From positions 4,030,001-4,094,000 of the forward strand of contig CP141141.1 in the NCBI GenBank assembly GCA_035235625.1: a stretch of DNA of 64,000 nucleotides, in the 5' to 3' direction. Both the position numbers and the translations under genes were made by a program. Positions 1 through 12,008 of the stretch are shown piece after piece. The notes under the pieces are model-generated. The model was not told the DNA's origin, ran no database searches, and saw nothing but the letters and a program-made list of their open reading frames with translations. The first letter of the stretch is position 1, and the number at the start of each line of letters is the position of its first letter. This DNA is from Saururus chinensis. Taxonomy: Eukaryota > Streptophyta > Magnoliopsida > Piperales > Saururaceae.

Positions 1-3000
1 TTCTCAACAGCCGGTCAGCGAGGAACTCTATTTTGGCATGCCCACCTTTCGTGGCTTAGGGTTACCGTCCATGGACCCATCATCATCCTCCCCAAACGCC
101 AATCTCCTTATCCCTTTCCAAGACCTTATAAGGAGGTCCCCATTATTTTTGGTAAGCACATTTAAATAGTATTGTGTCTAGTGATTCGAACCGAAGCAAA
201 ATGCTTTTACTCTAACAGGGTAGAATAAAGAAAAAAAATAAAGAACTGGAATGAACCAAGCTGACCTAAGGCTATTTTTAAGGATATTTTTAAGGAGTTA
301 ACTGAAAACATGTGAACAAGTTAATTTGTGATGGGTGAAAAGTACCGCCACATTGGTACTCTATCTGTACTTAATATTTTCTCCTAGGACCTTACCAATA
401 GGGTTGCACCACAAAACCAGACTAAATCTAATTATGGAGAAAATAGAACAAAGACTGGTCAGCTCAGTTCATTCTAGTTCTTTATTCTACTCTGTTAGTG
501 CAAAAATATTTTGCTTTGGTTCGGTATCAACTTTTAAGAATCGAGAACTACAACTGAACAGAACTGGTTATAAAAATAAATTTAATCTACCATTGAAATC
601 TACTAATCTAATCTCTATCATGTTCTCTTTATGCACTATTTAATTCTATTTTATTAAATTTAAGTGGTTGAATACTTAAAAAGAGTATCATAAACTTATT
701 TTTTTCTCTCCTAAATGTAAATTTTATGGTTTAATAAAAATTACTATTTTTATAAATATAACTATTAATATTAAATAGAGAGAATATATTAAAAAAATAT
801 TAACTTTTCTCTCCTTGTTGGCAACTTTCTGCTACAGTTCCTCCATAGCCGCCATTCTGCCTCTCCATTTCTACCCTCCTCCATCATTGATCTATGCTCA
901 TGCACAAATGTAGCTGCCACCTAAACTTGATCACCACCAGCCGCCGTTGCAACTCCTCCTCCTCTCTAGTTTTGCCTCTTTCTCTCACAGTTGTCTTTCT
1001 TGGTCATTGCCAAACTCTCCACTGGCCTCCGTCCCTTATCTCCTCACCCCCCTCTGACGTCCGCCTCGCCTTCCTTCTCCCTCCACTCCTACCATCATCA
1101 CTTTAATCTGTATGACAGTCACCTCACCTGGCAGCCTCTAATATCTACCTCTGGCTTTCTCATCACCGTTTCATCTCTCCATCCTCTCTACTCTTTGTCT
1201 TTGCCTCTGCTCTCAGTTCTAAATCGGCTCTAGCTTTAATTCTGGTTCTAATGTGATACGTTGGTTACCCTTAGGATAGTGATATCCTCGCACCCACTTT
1301 CTTCTACCCAATGACATTACACTACTTATGTTTAGACATAGAAAAGTGAATCTTATGTTTTCATGTAGGATTCACCTTCTTTATCCAATCCAAAAGTAGT
1401 GTAAGACCTATGATATAAAAAAATAAAATATTAATATGATTTTCCTTGCCCTTAAGAAGTTATTAATAACTTGATTTCATCAAGTACGTTGAGCCACTTG
1501 GGCCTTGAACTAATTGAAAGGGCCCATAGGCCTAGGGAGTCTTTAAAACTTGTCTAGGCCAGAGGAAGTTGAGGCTGTAACTGCGCCACACACACACCTT
1601 GCGGGGAATTTAACGAGGGATCTCACTTCTCCTTCGACTTCCCCTTCCACAAAGAGAGATTCAAGTAGTGCACCGGCATGTTAGATTGGCACGTCAACTG
1701 GGGTGCCATGCAAGTCTCTCGTTTGACATCACAAGGCATAAGTTTTCGAGGCCAAGCTAAAGTAACTCCATCTTTAGAACTGTAACCCTATTATGAGAAA
1801 ACATCATGGACATTTGTAAAACTATATATAAATGCAATTGCAATTGTGTTCCTTCCAGGAGAATGGTTCAATGCCGATTCACAAGCCGTGATCACACAAG
1901 CTCTTCAAACAGGAGCTGGACCAAACGTATCCGACGCCTACACCATCAATGGACTCCCAGGTCCGCTGTACAACTGCTCATCAAGAGGTACACATATAAC
2001 AACTAATAAACCTTTCTTTAGAGCACATTATAATGGCTAAGTAGAATGAAAGTGATACTACTAAAACTAATAGCTGCTTTATGCTATTTGGTATGAGCGG
2101 CCTAGATACATACAACTTGAACGTCACACCGGGCAAGACTTACCTCCTCCGGTTGATCAACGCTGCACTCAATGATGATCTCTTCTTCGGCATCACCAAC
2201 CACACCCTCGCCGTTGTCGAAGCAGATGCAGTATACGTGAAGCCCTTCAACACCAGCACCCTCCTCCTTGCTCCGGGTCAGACCACCAACGTCCTCCTCA
2301 CAACCATGCCCATCTACCCCAATGCCACTTTCCTCATGGCTGCTAGACCCTACTTCGTCGGCCAAGCCACCATCGACAACTCGACCACCGCCGCAATCCT
2401 CAACTACCGTCCACCTAAATCATCATCTTCCTTGACAACAACAAAACTCCCTCTGTTACAGCCTGCACTTCCGGCCATCAACGACACTTCCTTTGTTGCC
2501 AACTTCAGTGGTAAATTCCGGAGCCTAGGGAGAGCAAGTGTTCCACAGACGGTTGATAATCGGTTCTTCTTCACTGTAGGCCTTGGCTCAAGCCCATGTC
2601 CAAAGAACCAGACATGTCAAGGTCCAAATGGGACCAAATTCTCTGCAACTGTGAACAATGTCTCATTTACACTACCAACCGTGGCACTCCTCCAGGCCCA
2701 CTACTACCGCCAGCAAGCCCGGGTTTACGCTACAGATTTCCCTAGTGTCCCCACCTTCCCATTCAATTACACAGGCAACCCTCCAAACAACACATTTGTT
2801 AGCAACGGGACAAAGGTGGTGGTGCTCAAGTTCAACGCAAGTGTGGAGTTGGTGTTCCAAGGCACAAGTATTCTTGGGGCAGAGAGCCACCCTCTCCACC
2901 TCCATGGCTACAACTTCTTTGTTGTGGGTCAGGGGTTCGGGAACTACGACCCGGGCAAGGATCCAGCCGGATTCAATCTGGTGGACCCGGTTGAGCGGAA

Positions 3001-3190
3001 CACGGTGGCGGTCCCTGCCGGCGGGTGGGCCGTGATTCGGTTCGTCGCCGATAACCCTGGCGTTTGGTTCATGCACTGCCACTTCGACGTGCACTTGAGC
3101 TGGGGCCTAAGCATGGCTTGGGTTGTGATGGATGGTGATCTCCCTAACCAGAAGCTGCCGCCCCCACCCTCTGATCTCCCCAAATGCTGA
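1..3190 (+). CDS. LAC: Laccase (multicopper oxidase), 5' end outside the window
   Basis: Apoplastic blue copper oxidase that oxidises monolignols during lignin polymerisation (family knowledge). Visible exons are 1-151, 1859-1987 and 2106-3190; the donors at 152 and 1988 and the acceptors ending at 1858 and 2105 keep one frame, and the stop is at 3188-3190. The signal peptide and the first copper motif (HWHG) lie before the window. Exon 1-151 carries the second motif (HAHLSWLR, from base 37). The last exon carries the third (HPLHLHG, from 2888) and fourth (HCHFDVH, from 3074), and the protein ends in the typical [11 protein letters not shown]. All copper ligands visible here are intact, and many N-x-S/T glycosylation sites fit a secreted protein. 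The last exon is one uninterrupted block of 1085 bp. The sequence resembles the LAC4-type group, but I cannot fix the paralogue. Intron 152-1858 is 1.7 kb and holds MITE-like sequence. Confidence 0.93.
152..1858 (+). other. Large laccase intron with MITE-like inserts
   Basis: The intron lies between laccase exons. It holds an AT-rich Stowaway-like stretch at about 630-795, related to the element at 42804-43005. A C/T-rich stretch runs from 830 to 1240. A copy of the MITE family seen at 33650 and 12380 lies at about 1262-1430 (shared wording: paired 'AAAGTGAATC' blocks and 'AGTGTAAGACCTATG'). Short open frames here have no recognisable protein. Confidence 0.5.
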
Positions 3191-4273
3191 TCGCCGTTAT
3201 CAACTTGGTTTTTGAGATTGAGCTGTTTAAATCTTGTTCACATTGAGGGGTTTGCTGTGTTTGTAGAGAGAGAATTGGAAAATAATTTGCCGGATTGCTC
3301 TTGATGTGGAAATTACACCTAAAATTATGAGTGAGAATAAGGGATAAATATATAACCCGTAGTCAGAATATTGACTAGCTGACTGGGCCATTGGGCTGGC
3401 CAGGTTTACAGGCTTTTTTGCCCTCGGCCTTAGCTTGGCCCTATATTATACATGCCTAAATTTTTAGGTCCGGCTCATCTATTACAGGCCAACCCTAAAA
3501 ACTTACAGCCCTAGTTACATTTATGGTACTTAATTTTCACTCGCCTTAACATTGCATTTAGCGTCAACAAAGTCTGTCAATCCATGTACCAGCCAACCAA
3601 CATTGATCTTATTGCAATAAATAGGATTTTACATAATATTGAAGGTACCCTTGCCCATGAAATCTTCATCAAGCCCTCCACAACACTGTATTTAATGGCT
3701 TTCTCGAACTAAGACTGGCCAAAGACTAATCTATCTTCTTCAGTCCCAACCTTATATCATGGCAAACAAAGAAACAATTGACAGTTTCACAATTTAATAC
3801 AGAAGCTGAATAAAAAACTCTAGTCACAACAATAATAATATTAATTTGGATAGAATATTTACTTAGAGAGCTTGCTTACATCCTCCCTTCTACTTCCACA
3901 TTGTATTGGGATAATTTGAGTGCAACATATCTAAGCAAAGAATCCAGTTTTCCATTCCATATCCTAACATATAGAACTAGCTAGATCATCATTTCATCCA
4001 TGAGCACCTCCAACATAATTTTCTCTACAGCTGCAATATATTCAGAAGCACAACATGATGCAAACATATTTACCAAAGCTTTATCATTTACTAGACAATC
4101 TCAGCTAAAATTAAAGCTTCAGGTTAGCTGAAGGGGGAGGGGTGAGGGGAGTGTAAGAGGATCTTATCTCGGCCATTTAGAGTGCACTCACATCAGCCAA
4201 GTTGTTCTATTTTCATCTTGTAATTCCCAACTCTATCTATTTGTAGATAGACAACTATTTTGTAATCTTATCT
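3191..4273. other. Intergenic region downstream of laccase
   Basis: About 1.1 kb with no gene that I recognise. The first 155 bp is the laccase 3' untranslated region and flank, which is duplicated at 8920-9077. At 3380-3520 there is a GGCC/GGCT-rich stretch of the kind seen in degraded plant DNA transposons. The rest is AT-rich with no open frame of interest. Confidence 0.4.
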
Positions 4274-4282
4274 TTTTGGAAA

Positions 4283-6196
4283 GAGTTTTTTTCATATTAC
4301 CTTGCCCGATATACAAATATTTCATATTCCTTAGATTTTAATACTTAATCCCATATGACCTAGTTTAGGACAAATATACCCTTAGGTCACAACTAAACCT
4401 ATAGCCAAGCTCTTATCTCATTATTGGTGAAAAATAACTGACAATGACACAAATTTGTATGAGCAAAATCAAAACACTCAGAATATAGAAAACAAGGCAC
4501 CTACTTAAAGATTATGGATAGAAAGTAAAAATTTTATCCTTCTCAATCCTGTATTCCAGAGAACAAATCAGAACAGAGCTACCTCCCAGTTTCAATCCAA
4601 AAATTGGTTCGTAGTTAAAAACAAGACAAAAATAACAAAATTCAAAACAGGGAATCAAAGGAAGCCACTTTAGTGCTTGCTGAATTGCAAGCGTTTAGAA
4701 TGGATTGAATGACTCCGGAGACTTGTCGCAAATAGGGATTGAACGCTGCAAAAAGAAAGGATTTTTAGGAGTACAACGAATTTGAATGAAATCGGGTAGA
4801 GTACATCCACTCTACATGACTCGCAAGACTTTCGAGAATGCGAGAACGAGAGGATGACTCCCACTAAATAGACTAAAGATCTCACGCTCCGCATAGCCTG
4901 TGTCGACACTTAATCCATATCGCATATACGATAACTCAATATGTCAATAAAACATATTTTTGATAATACGATATGTATTCTTTGAGCCAACAACCCATAA
5001 CATGATATCTTCTATATCACATATACAATAACACTATATTTGCTATAGCGTGTTATTGATAACACGATATGCCAACAATGCGTGCTATTGATAATACAAT
5101 ATGCTACGATATCCTCTATATCGCATATACGATAATACGATATTCGCTAAAGCGTGTTATCAATAATACGATATTTGCTATAGCGTATTATCAATAACAT
5201 GAGATTCGTCATAGCATGTTATCGATAACACGATATTTTGGCATAACGTGTTATCAATAACACGATATGTCAACAAGACGAGTTATTTATTTTCCTCTAT
5301 GTCTCATATATTATAATATGATATTCATCATAGCGTGTTATCAATAACACAATATGCCAACAATACTTGTTATCGATAATACAATAAGGTATGATATCCT
5401 CTATATCACATATACGATAATACGATATTCATCAAAGCATGTTATTGATAATACGATATTTGACATAGCGTGTTATTGATAACACCATATGCCAACAATA
5501 TGTGTTAATGATAATAAGATATATTGCATATATATACTATAATAGGATATTCATCATAGCGTGTTATCAATAACACGATATTCTTCATAACATATTATTG
5601 ATAATACGATATTCACCAATATTTGTTATTTATACAATTGTTTATAAAGTCGGGGATAAAAACCTCTAAGATTGTGTACAAGCTTACATAAGAGTCCCTT
5701 TTTGTACAATAGGGTAGAAGGCTATCATGGCTATTCTATAATGTCCTTCATTAGCATCTGCATCTTTCTCCATTCTTATATAGCTATGTTCTCCCTGGAT
5801 AGTCCCTCAAAATTTATTTTTGAGTTGCAGTGTCATCTTAATCGCCTTTTGTAAGGATAAATAGTTTATGTGGTTAAAAAATTTTGGACAAAAATCAGAG
5901 AAGAGCGATCGCTGATGAAGTGAGGGAGGCCAACAATCGCCGAATAGAAATCGGAATTTATTGTTGATGAAACCCACCGGGTGAAAATCATAAATCGTCA
6001 CTGAGCTCCGATCTCTTCTTTGTTTATGCATCGTCACAACTAGTTTACACGATTTTAAACCCTAACCTTGTTGAAAGGGTATTTTGGTTATTTTTTTCTA
6101 AATATCGTATAAACCCAAATTCTATGAAATATTTTTTTACAAAACCAGGGAATATGGAATATTTGTATCTTAGACCAGGTAATATGGAAAAAACTC
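4283..6196. mobile_element. Non-autonomous Mutator-like element (MULE), 1.9 kb
   Basis: The ends are inverted copies of each other. The left end reads GAGTTTTTTTCATATTACC from 4283, and the right end gives GAGTTTTTTCCATATTACC in reverse from 6196. Similarity continues about 100 bp inward with gaps, through the pairs 'GATACAAATATT' and 'ATACCCTT'. The 9-bp direct repeat TTTTGGAAA lies just outside both ends (4274-4282 and 6197-6205). Long inverted ends beginning with G and a 9-bp duplication are the hallmark of MULEs. There is no transposase frame inside, so it cannot move itself. It holds a repeat array (separate entry) and about 450 bp of unique sequence at 5640-6100 that could be captured DNA. 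The perfect target duplication suggests insertion that is not ancient. Confidence 0.85.
4915..5625. repeat. Satellite-like array inside the MULE
   Basis: About 700 bp built from variants of two linked motifs. One is a short palindromic block of the form CGTGTTATCGATAACACG. The other is a spacer of the form GATATCCTCTATATCGCATA. They alternate with 'GATATTCGTCATAG' and 'GCCAACAATACG' at a basic spacing of roughly 35 bp, with longer-period copies near 5000, 5110 and 5395. Units are degenerate. No coding frame crosses it. Confidence 0.8.
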
Positions 6197-6205
6197 TTTT
6201 GGAAA

Positions 6206-6800
6206 TATAATTCAATTTTTTATGTATTTCTTTACAAACAATGGTTACAAAGGTTCCAAAGGCCGAGGAGCCCTATTTTGGATCCAAGGGGCTCCTAGAA
6301 TGATGACTATTAGTATGCTTTTGCTTTTAGGTTGTAAGACTAGCAATCACATTAACAAAACATATTAATTAAGTTTAACCAGTTCCCTCTACTAAGTAGA
6401 GGGGATTTCTTGCATTGTGCTATACTGACAGTAAAAATATATGCATCGACCAAAATTTAATGAGTAATGCTATTGTGACGTGAAGTCTCATATATTAAAA
6501 CTCTACTTATCATTTTAATATTATTGATAAGTGGGACCTATATTATATACGCCTCAAATATAGGCTCCACTCATCAATTGTGTTAAAATAATGAACTAGA
6601 ATTTTGACTTATAAAACTTTATGTCCCTCAAGTATTTTTTAAATTTAATTAAAGACTCTACAAGGTTCGCTAAATTTAATTAGGGGGAAAGAGGTAGAAA
6701 AGGTAAGTAAACGTTATGTCATGTCCACATTATCAACCACGGCCTATGTCACAATAGCCCGTGATAGTCAAGTACCTAGAGCACAAAGTGGTGACATCGG
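6206..6800. repeat. Intergenic DNA with a MITE-like inverted repeat at 6484-6627
   Basis: No gene seen. Arms at about 6484-6541 and 6557-6627 are imperfect inverted copies, shown by the pairs 'GATAAGTGGGACCTATA' and, in reverse, 'GATGAGTGGAGCCTATA'. This matches a small foldback MITE of about 145 bp. No clean target duplication is visible. Confidence 0.5.
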
Positions 6801-7485
6801 CCGATATTGTGCGAAGGCCAAGAGCTTCTCGGCCACCCCCAAGTAGTTGCTTGGCATTTAAGCATGCAGCATACAGGAGATATATGGTACAAAGCATGCT
6901 AGAGAAACCCAAAGATTTAGATTCTTACATGAGTAGCCATCTCCTGATTCTCCTCCCACCCACTGCCTAGTCTCTTAGTTCAGGGTCAAACAAGGACAAA
7001 TAAATGTTGTTTGTGTAAAAATTATTCACTAAAGATCAAATAGACGATGTTAATTTTTTTGGCGAAAATGTTTCCTGACCAATCCATGACCAGATACGTA
7101 GTACATGTGTTGTTCTAGATTTTATCTATTATGTTATGTGCCCCATGTAATAAGGTCACGAGGCTCTATCATGAAACTCAGTCAGGCTAGAGAGGGTCAA
7201 TTTTTTATCCTCTTATGTATTTTGTGAGAAGTGGGAAAAAATGTGAATATGCATGTGGGTGTAGAGATGGCGTAAAGTGTTATAGGAAAGAGAAGTATAT
7301 TATCTGTGACACGTATTAGTGTACACACATATATAAAAATATTATATACTAAATATATATATATATATATATATTTATGAGAATTATTTATAATATTATA
7401 TATTTAATATATAATAATTTTACATATATATGTGCACCTTAGTACATATAAGGAATAATATGCTTTACTACCTTGTGACACAGAT

Positions 7486-7659
7486 GAGATTAGCTAGGTG
7501 GGTACTCCCATTACAACCTGTGGGAGTGCCCAATGAGAGCCAGCCGCGTAAGCAAAATGCGTCTGGCTCTATGTTAGAGCCAGACGCATTTTGCTTACGC
7601 GGCTGGCTCTCATTGGGCACTCCCACTGTGCAGGGTGAGAATGCCCACCCGCTGATCTC
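7486..7659. mobile_element. Foldback MITE with a perfect 51-bp-arm hairpin
   Basis: The core is a perfect inverted repeat: left arm 7520-7570, 5-base loop 7571-7575, right arm 7576-7626, with no mismatch over 51 bp. Imperfect inverted similarity extends outward, through 'GAGATTAGC' at 7486 against 'GAGATCAGC' in reverse from 7659. Copy B of the surrounding duplication lacks the element, which marks it as an insertion after the duplication. A degenerate target duplication (TGACA-AGAT type) may flank it. The arms are GC-richer than the flanks. The transcript would fold into a long duplex of the kind processed into small RNAs. Confidence 0.8.
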
Positions 7660-8193
7660 AACCGCTTATGACAAGAGATAATGGAGTTCCAATGAGTACA
7701 CGAACCTGCCGCCCGCACCACTGATCAACTTTGAGGAGTTGACCAATATTTTCTTCCTTTTGATTGTAACCATATTGTCTTGATTTGGTCTTAGATGGGC
7801 AAAAAAGATTCTGTCTTCCTGAAATTACGAAATCTTCTACAGGATTTTCTCTCGCAAGAAGAGTTGTTGGGGGTATTAGACTAGTGGAAGTTGGAAAGTA
7901 TGTAGAGGCTTCCGCAGTTGGGGGTATTGGACTTGCAAGTTCTCAAGTTTGAAAATATGTTTGAGGTTCTTTTGACTTTTACCTTTGACTGTGTTTTACG
8001 AATTGGCGCAGAGGTAGTCTCGTAAGCTCTTGTTTCCACACCTACGATGTGACCCCCTAGTACATTTCCTTCCTGCATAAATAAAAATAATGGTTGGTAG
8101 TATTCAATGTCTTTGTGGAAGTAGTTTAAGTGGCCCTTTTTAATATTGTTTTATGTCCGTGTCTTCCACTATGATTCAAGATGCAAATGTCTA

Positions 8194-8299
8194 TAATCCC
8201 TCCGTTTTATATTAATAATTATATTTAATTTTTTAAAATATATTAATTTTAATTTATTTTTAAAAATTAAATAGAATTATAATTATAAAATAGAGGGAG
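8194..8299. mobile_element. Stowaway-like MITE
   Basis: The ends read TCCCTCCGTTTTATA on the left and, in reverse, CTCCCTCTATTTTATAA on the right. They match the CTCCCTCCGT ends of Tc1/mariner-derived Stowaway MITEs, with TA at both borders. The interior is A/T only, with palindromic 'TTTTTAAAAATTAAAT' sequence. The same element, more diverged, is in copy B of the duplication at about 20312-20412, so it predates the duplication. Confidence 0.75.
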
Positions 8300-8648
8300 T
8301 ATGTCCCCGTATATAGATAAGCTTGTTGATCTCCCACATGCATATATAATTTTTAGACGGCATTCATGTTTGCCCCTAAAGAGCCCTAATTCCACCCTAA
8401 CTGACATATACATTTTTGGTCTCCTATATCTACTAGAATATCTTCCGCAAGGTAGAAGCTATAGATCATCGAGATTGATGGTACACTAACACATTACTTA
8501 TCATACTATTATATAAAATAAATTGGGTAACTAAAAAAATTTATTTTCAAACTATTTTATATATTTTTTATCTTTAATTTTTATTTTACTCATATTTTAT
8601 ATCTTTATGTTTTTTAATACGAGTTTGAATTGATATATAATTTAAAGA

Positions 8649-9077
8649 TACAACTTCTTTGTTGTGTGTCAGGGGTTCGGGAACTATGACCCGGGCAAGG
8701 ATCCAGCCAGATTCAATTTGGTGGACCTAATTGAATAGAACACAGTGGCGGTCCCTGCCGGTGGGTTGGCCGTGCTTCGGTTTGTGGTCGATAACCCTGG
8801 CATGTGGTTCATTCACTGCCACTTCGACGTGCACTTGAGCTAGGGCCTAAGCATGGCTTGGGTTGTGATGGATGGTGATCTCCCTAACCAAAGCTGCTGC
8901 CCCCACCCTCTGATCTTCCCAAATGCTTATCGCCGTTATCAACTTGGTTTTTGAGATTGAAATCTTGTTTGCATTGAGGGGTTTGCTGTGTTTGTAGAGA
9001 GAGAATTGGAAAATAATTTGCCGGATCGCTCTTGATGTGGAAATTACACCTAAAATTATGAGTGAGAATAAGTGATA
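8649..9077 (+). pseudogene. Laccase 3' fragment (duplicated, dead)
   Basis: This is nearly the same as 2908-3345 of the laccase: the end of the coding sequence from the third copper motif region, the stop region and about 150 bp of 3' flank. It is not functional. The frame carries in-frame stops (for example TAG in 'TTGAATAGAACAC' and 'GAGCTAGGGCC'), the Cys-His pair reads 'ATTCACTGCCAC' instead of 'ATGCACTGCCAC', and there is a small deletion near 8888. The copy starts and stops abruptly. It sits inside duplication copy A at a place where copy B continues with unrelated sequence. Confidence 0.92.
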
Positions 9078-10210
9078 ATTTTTTTTGTTTTTTTAATGGA
9101 ATAAGAGATGAATTCAATGAGGTAAAAATGTTGAGTTGAGTTATAAAATAAAGATTATAATAATTCATTACCTAACAACTTAGGAAACATAAGTTACTTC
9201 ACCTTGTATCAAATCTAAGGTTTTTGAGGGTTTGAACCCAAGGCCTTGCTTGATTATCCTCGCCTTTCCTTTTATTATGTCCACATGGAAAACTTTGATA
9301 AATACAACATTGGTTATTTTAAAAAAAAATCCATAAATTACTTACTCACTCATTGAGAGAGTGCATTGACTTCTTATATTTCCCTTATCGTCATTCTTCA
9401 TCGGCTCGCTAGCCACCAAACTCCGTCACCTCCTTTGACAGACAAACAAACTACTTTCACTATGTGATGTATGTATTCTATATATTTTTTTCCCTAATCA
9501 TACTATAATATAAAGCAAATTGATATATTATAAAAATTTTCAAATTATGAGTATTTTACCTATGTTTTATACCAATAATTATTATTTTACTCCTATTTAA
9601 CCTATCATGATCCCGAGAAAGCAAAAGATATTACAATCTTAATCCATATTTTTTAGGTTATATTGATTTTAATTTTATAATATTATATCTTTTAATCCTA
9701 AACTTATATTCGCGCATTCTTAATTTTTATCGTTAGAAAATTCTTGACGAGCTCTATGCCTCTATCAAATGAGATCCCACATGACAATGTTTTCTCCACA
9801 TAGATAACACACTTCTCAATAATATTTTCTTATATTTTATATATATTATACATATTTAGATTTACGTATTTTTAATGCCCTTGAAAAACCCAGAAGAGCT
9901 CTAACAAATGAGATTTATTGTAAATTGGTCTTAAATATAAATAATGTGCTCCATGACAAAGTCCTTCGACATCATTGCCTTCACCGACCCATGACATAAT
10001 ATTCAACTTATGATATTTTGATTAACAATTGCCTATATGAGTGTATATGGGTTAGAGTTATATGGGTTAATATAGAGCTTGTGTGTATAACTAATGATAA
10101 TTGTGATCCTTAAACAATGTATTGTAACTATAACAAGTAAGGGAACATTTGTTCAATACATATTTTCTTTCTAATTAATTTAATTTTATCTAATCTATAT
10201 GTATAAGTGT

Positions 10211-10631
10211 AATGCATCTACATTCTTGCTAGTAGTACCTACACGAAATTTGTTATTTTTTTAGAAAATTATGAATGCCCTTTGACATACTATAATTGGA
10301 AATAACACCACTCCCTTTTTACTTAGATATGTTAAGTCCAACAAGACTTTTAAAATTTTGATAAAGACAATAAAATTACACCATATGCAATCACATTTTA
10401 TTAAATGATAAAACAACCCTTTCTTTATCTCTATCCTCTTGTAGTAGTGCTCTCTATCTCTCCTTCCTCCTTCTCCCCTCTAGCCAAGAGTGATACTGCC
10501 ACTGTTGCTATTGACACAACCACCACTAGCCTTCATCTTCCTCTTGCCTTGACTCCCATTAGCCACTGGCAACATTTGATTTTACCCAAATAAGCCAGAG
10601 CCAGAGAAGACGTCTTCTCTGACTATGTTCT
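10211..10631. other. Intergenic, no gene seen
   Basis: AT-rich, then a C/T-rich stretch (10400-10580) resembling the one in the laccase intron. It ends with 'AGAGAAGACGTCTTCTCT', a palindrome next to the 3' end of the NB-ARC fragment. The open frame of 62 codons here has no recognisable protein. Confidence 0.3.
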
Positions 10632-12008
10632 CTAACCGTAGCCAAAGAAGATGCAATTAACTCGAAGAACAGGCATGAATTGGAAAAAAGTTTCTGAGAT
10701 TTTCATAAGTGTATTACGTTGGAGAACTAGTGTGCGTAGTTTGGGGCAACAAGGAGCTCCCGACAATTCAGTGATCTTGTTAGACATTAATGAAATTCTC
10801 TCCATCTCTCTCCAGTTATCAGACTTCGTGGTTCTACATAATCCAATACCGGCTTTTACTAACAACTTGGCCTGGTTTACCCCACAATCAGATGCTATCC
10901 ATAAAGCCATATCACGAATCACATCATGCATTCTAACATAGAATCCTTGTAGCATAATATGGGGTTCCAATAAACATGAGACCTTAAGGGTTCCAATCAC
11001 ATCATATCCCTTGTTTATGGCTTCATCCGCATTCTCATAACCATCTAAAAATCCTTCCTCCAGCCAATACTTAATCATCTCTTCTATGCGAAATAAATAG
11101 CCTTCTGAAAACAATGAACAATACAAGAAGCAATTTCGTGCTGCATCATTAGGTAGCATATCATAGCTGAACTTCAGCCGGTAGTACAGATCTTTTTCTG
11201 TACCTAAAATCTCATGTGGGGCACTGCGAAGGGTAGTAAGCGCATGCTTCCACTCTTGTGGAGTAGTTTTGCACGTCATAGCCCGTGATATGACGGTGAG
11301 TGCAAGCGGCAGCCCTTGACACTCATGGACAACTTTCTGAGCAAGATTTGGTATTTCAGAATGGGAACCAAGAGCCTCTTCACCTACATTCTCTCTGAAT
11401 AGATCCCATGCTTGCTCCTGTGCTAGGCAATTTAACTTGATTTTTCTATGAGCTCTCATTTGGCCACAAATTACCTCAGTTCTTGTTGTGAAGAGTACTT
11501 TGGACATTTTGTGGTCAATGTGAGCAGGATCAGGGACTCCGAGCTGTTCAAGGTCTATACGTTCCCATAAATCATCAAATAACAGTACAAATTTCCTTTT
11601 GCACAGAGCCTTGTATATGACTTCTTGATCCTTGGTTCTTTCACTGTGATAAGGCAAATTCAATCTTTCAAGGATACGCTCCTGAATTCGATCAATTTTC
11701 ATTTCCTTAGACACAATCACCCATATGACAACATCAAAATCATGGGTCCCCTCAAGTTTGTTGTTTATTCTTTTCAACAATGTCGTCTTCCCAACACCCC
11801 CCATGCCGTAAATCCCAATCTTCCCCACCTTGTCATCTCTAAGAAAACCCCAAACCTCTTTGAAAGTCTCCTCTTGCCCAATAGATGGCGTGGAAGGCAA
11901 GATAGCTACAGGTTCTGGTATGGGTGGTTCAGACACAACAGCGATTGAATGCCCTTGTGATGGTTGTGAGTGAGGAATAAATTGATTAGGAAGATGTATT
12001 CCGGTCAC
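10632..12008 (-). pseudogene. Truncated CNL-type NBS-LRR resistance gene (NB-ARC domain only)
   Basis: An intracellular immune receptor fragment of the RPS2/RPS5 group. In the 458-residue frame the NB-ARC motifs occur in order: P-loop GMGGVGKTT (about 68-76), kinase-2 LLFDDLWER (142-150), RNBS-B VLFTTRTEV (171-179), GLPLAL (232-237), RNBS-D CFLYCSLFSEGY (293-304) and MHDV (360-363). All nucleotide-binding residues look intact. The family has about 150 residues of coiled coil before this and many leucine-rich repeats after it; both are absent. The frame begins at a GTG with no ATG and is closed by a TAG just upstream (12024-12026). It ends right where the first repeats should start ('MPVLRV' then seven odd residues and a stop). 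A short 5' exon cannot be excluded, but a non-functional fragment is the simplest reading. Confidence 0.88.

Larger units (their letters stand above)
6800..10210. repeat. Copy A of a 3.4-kb direct duplication
   Basis: The sequence from about 6800 to 10210 aligns in order and orientation with about 18150-21810. Shared landmarks include 'GGCCAAGAGCTTCTCGG', 'CACTGATCAACTTTGAG', 'TTTTACCTTTGACTGTGTT' and 'TTGTTCAATA'. Copy A has its own inserts: a foldback MITE near 7486-7659 and a roughly 1-kb block (8649 to about 9640) that starts with a laccase 3' fragment. Both copies share a Stowaway-like MITE (8194-8299 here). No coding potential is seen in the shared sequence. It may be an old transposon or a segmental duplication; I do not see convincing termini. 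Confidence 0.75.

Noticed and set aside
894..1233. Open frames of 70-80 codons in the laccase intron
   Set aside because: C/T-rich low-complexity sequence within an intron, with no protein similarity.
2102..3183. Antisense and shifted frames over the laccase last exon
   Set aside because: Shadows of the laccase coding sequence, whose own frame has all expected motifs.
3500..3780. Possible minus-strand exon reading KAIKYSVVEGLDEDFMGKGT
   Set aside because: Interrupted by stops and not matched to any family I know; not enough to call a gene.
10632..12008. Functional minimal NBS protein started by GTG
   Set aside because: Plant nuclear genes do not normally start at GTG, an in-frame stop lies just upstream, and the C-terminus breaks off at the first repeat. 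A fragment is more likely.
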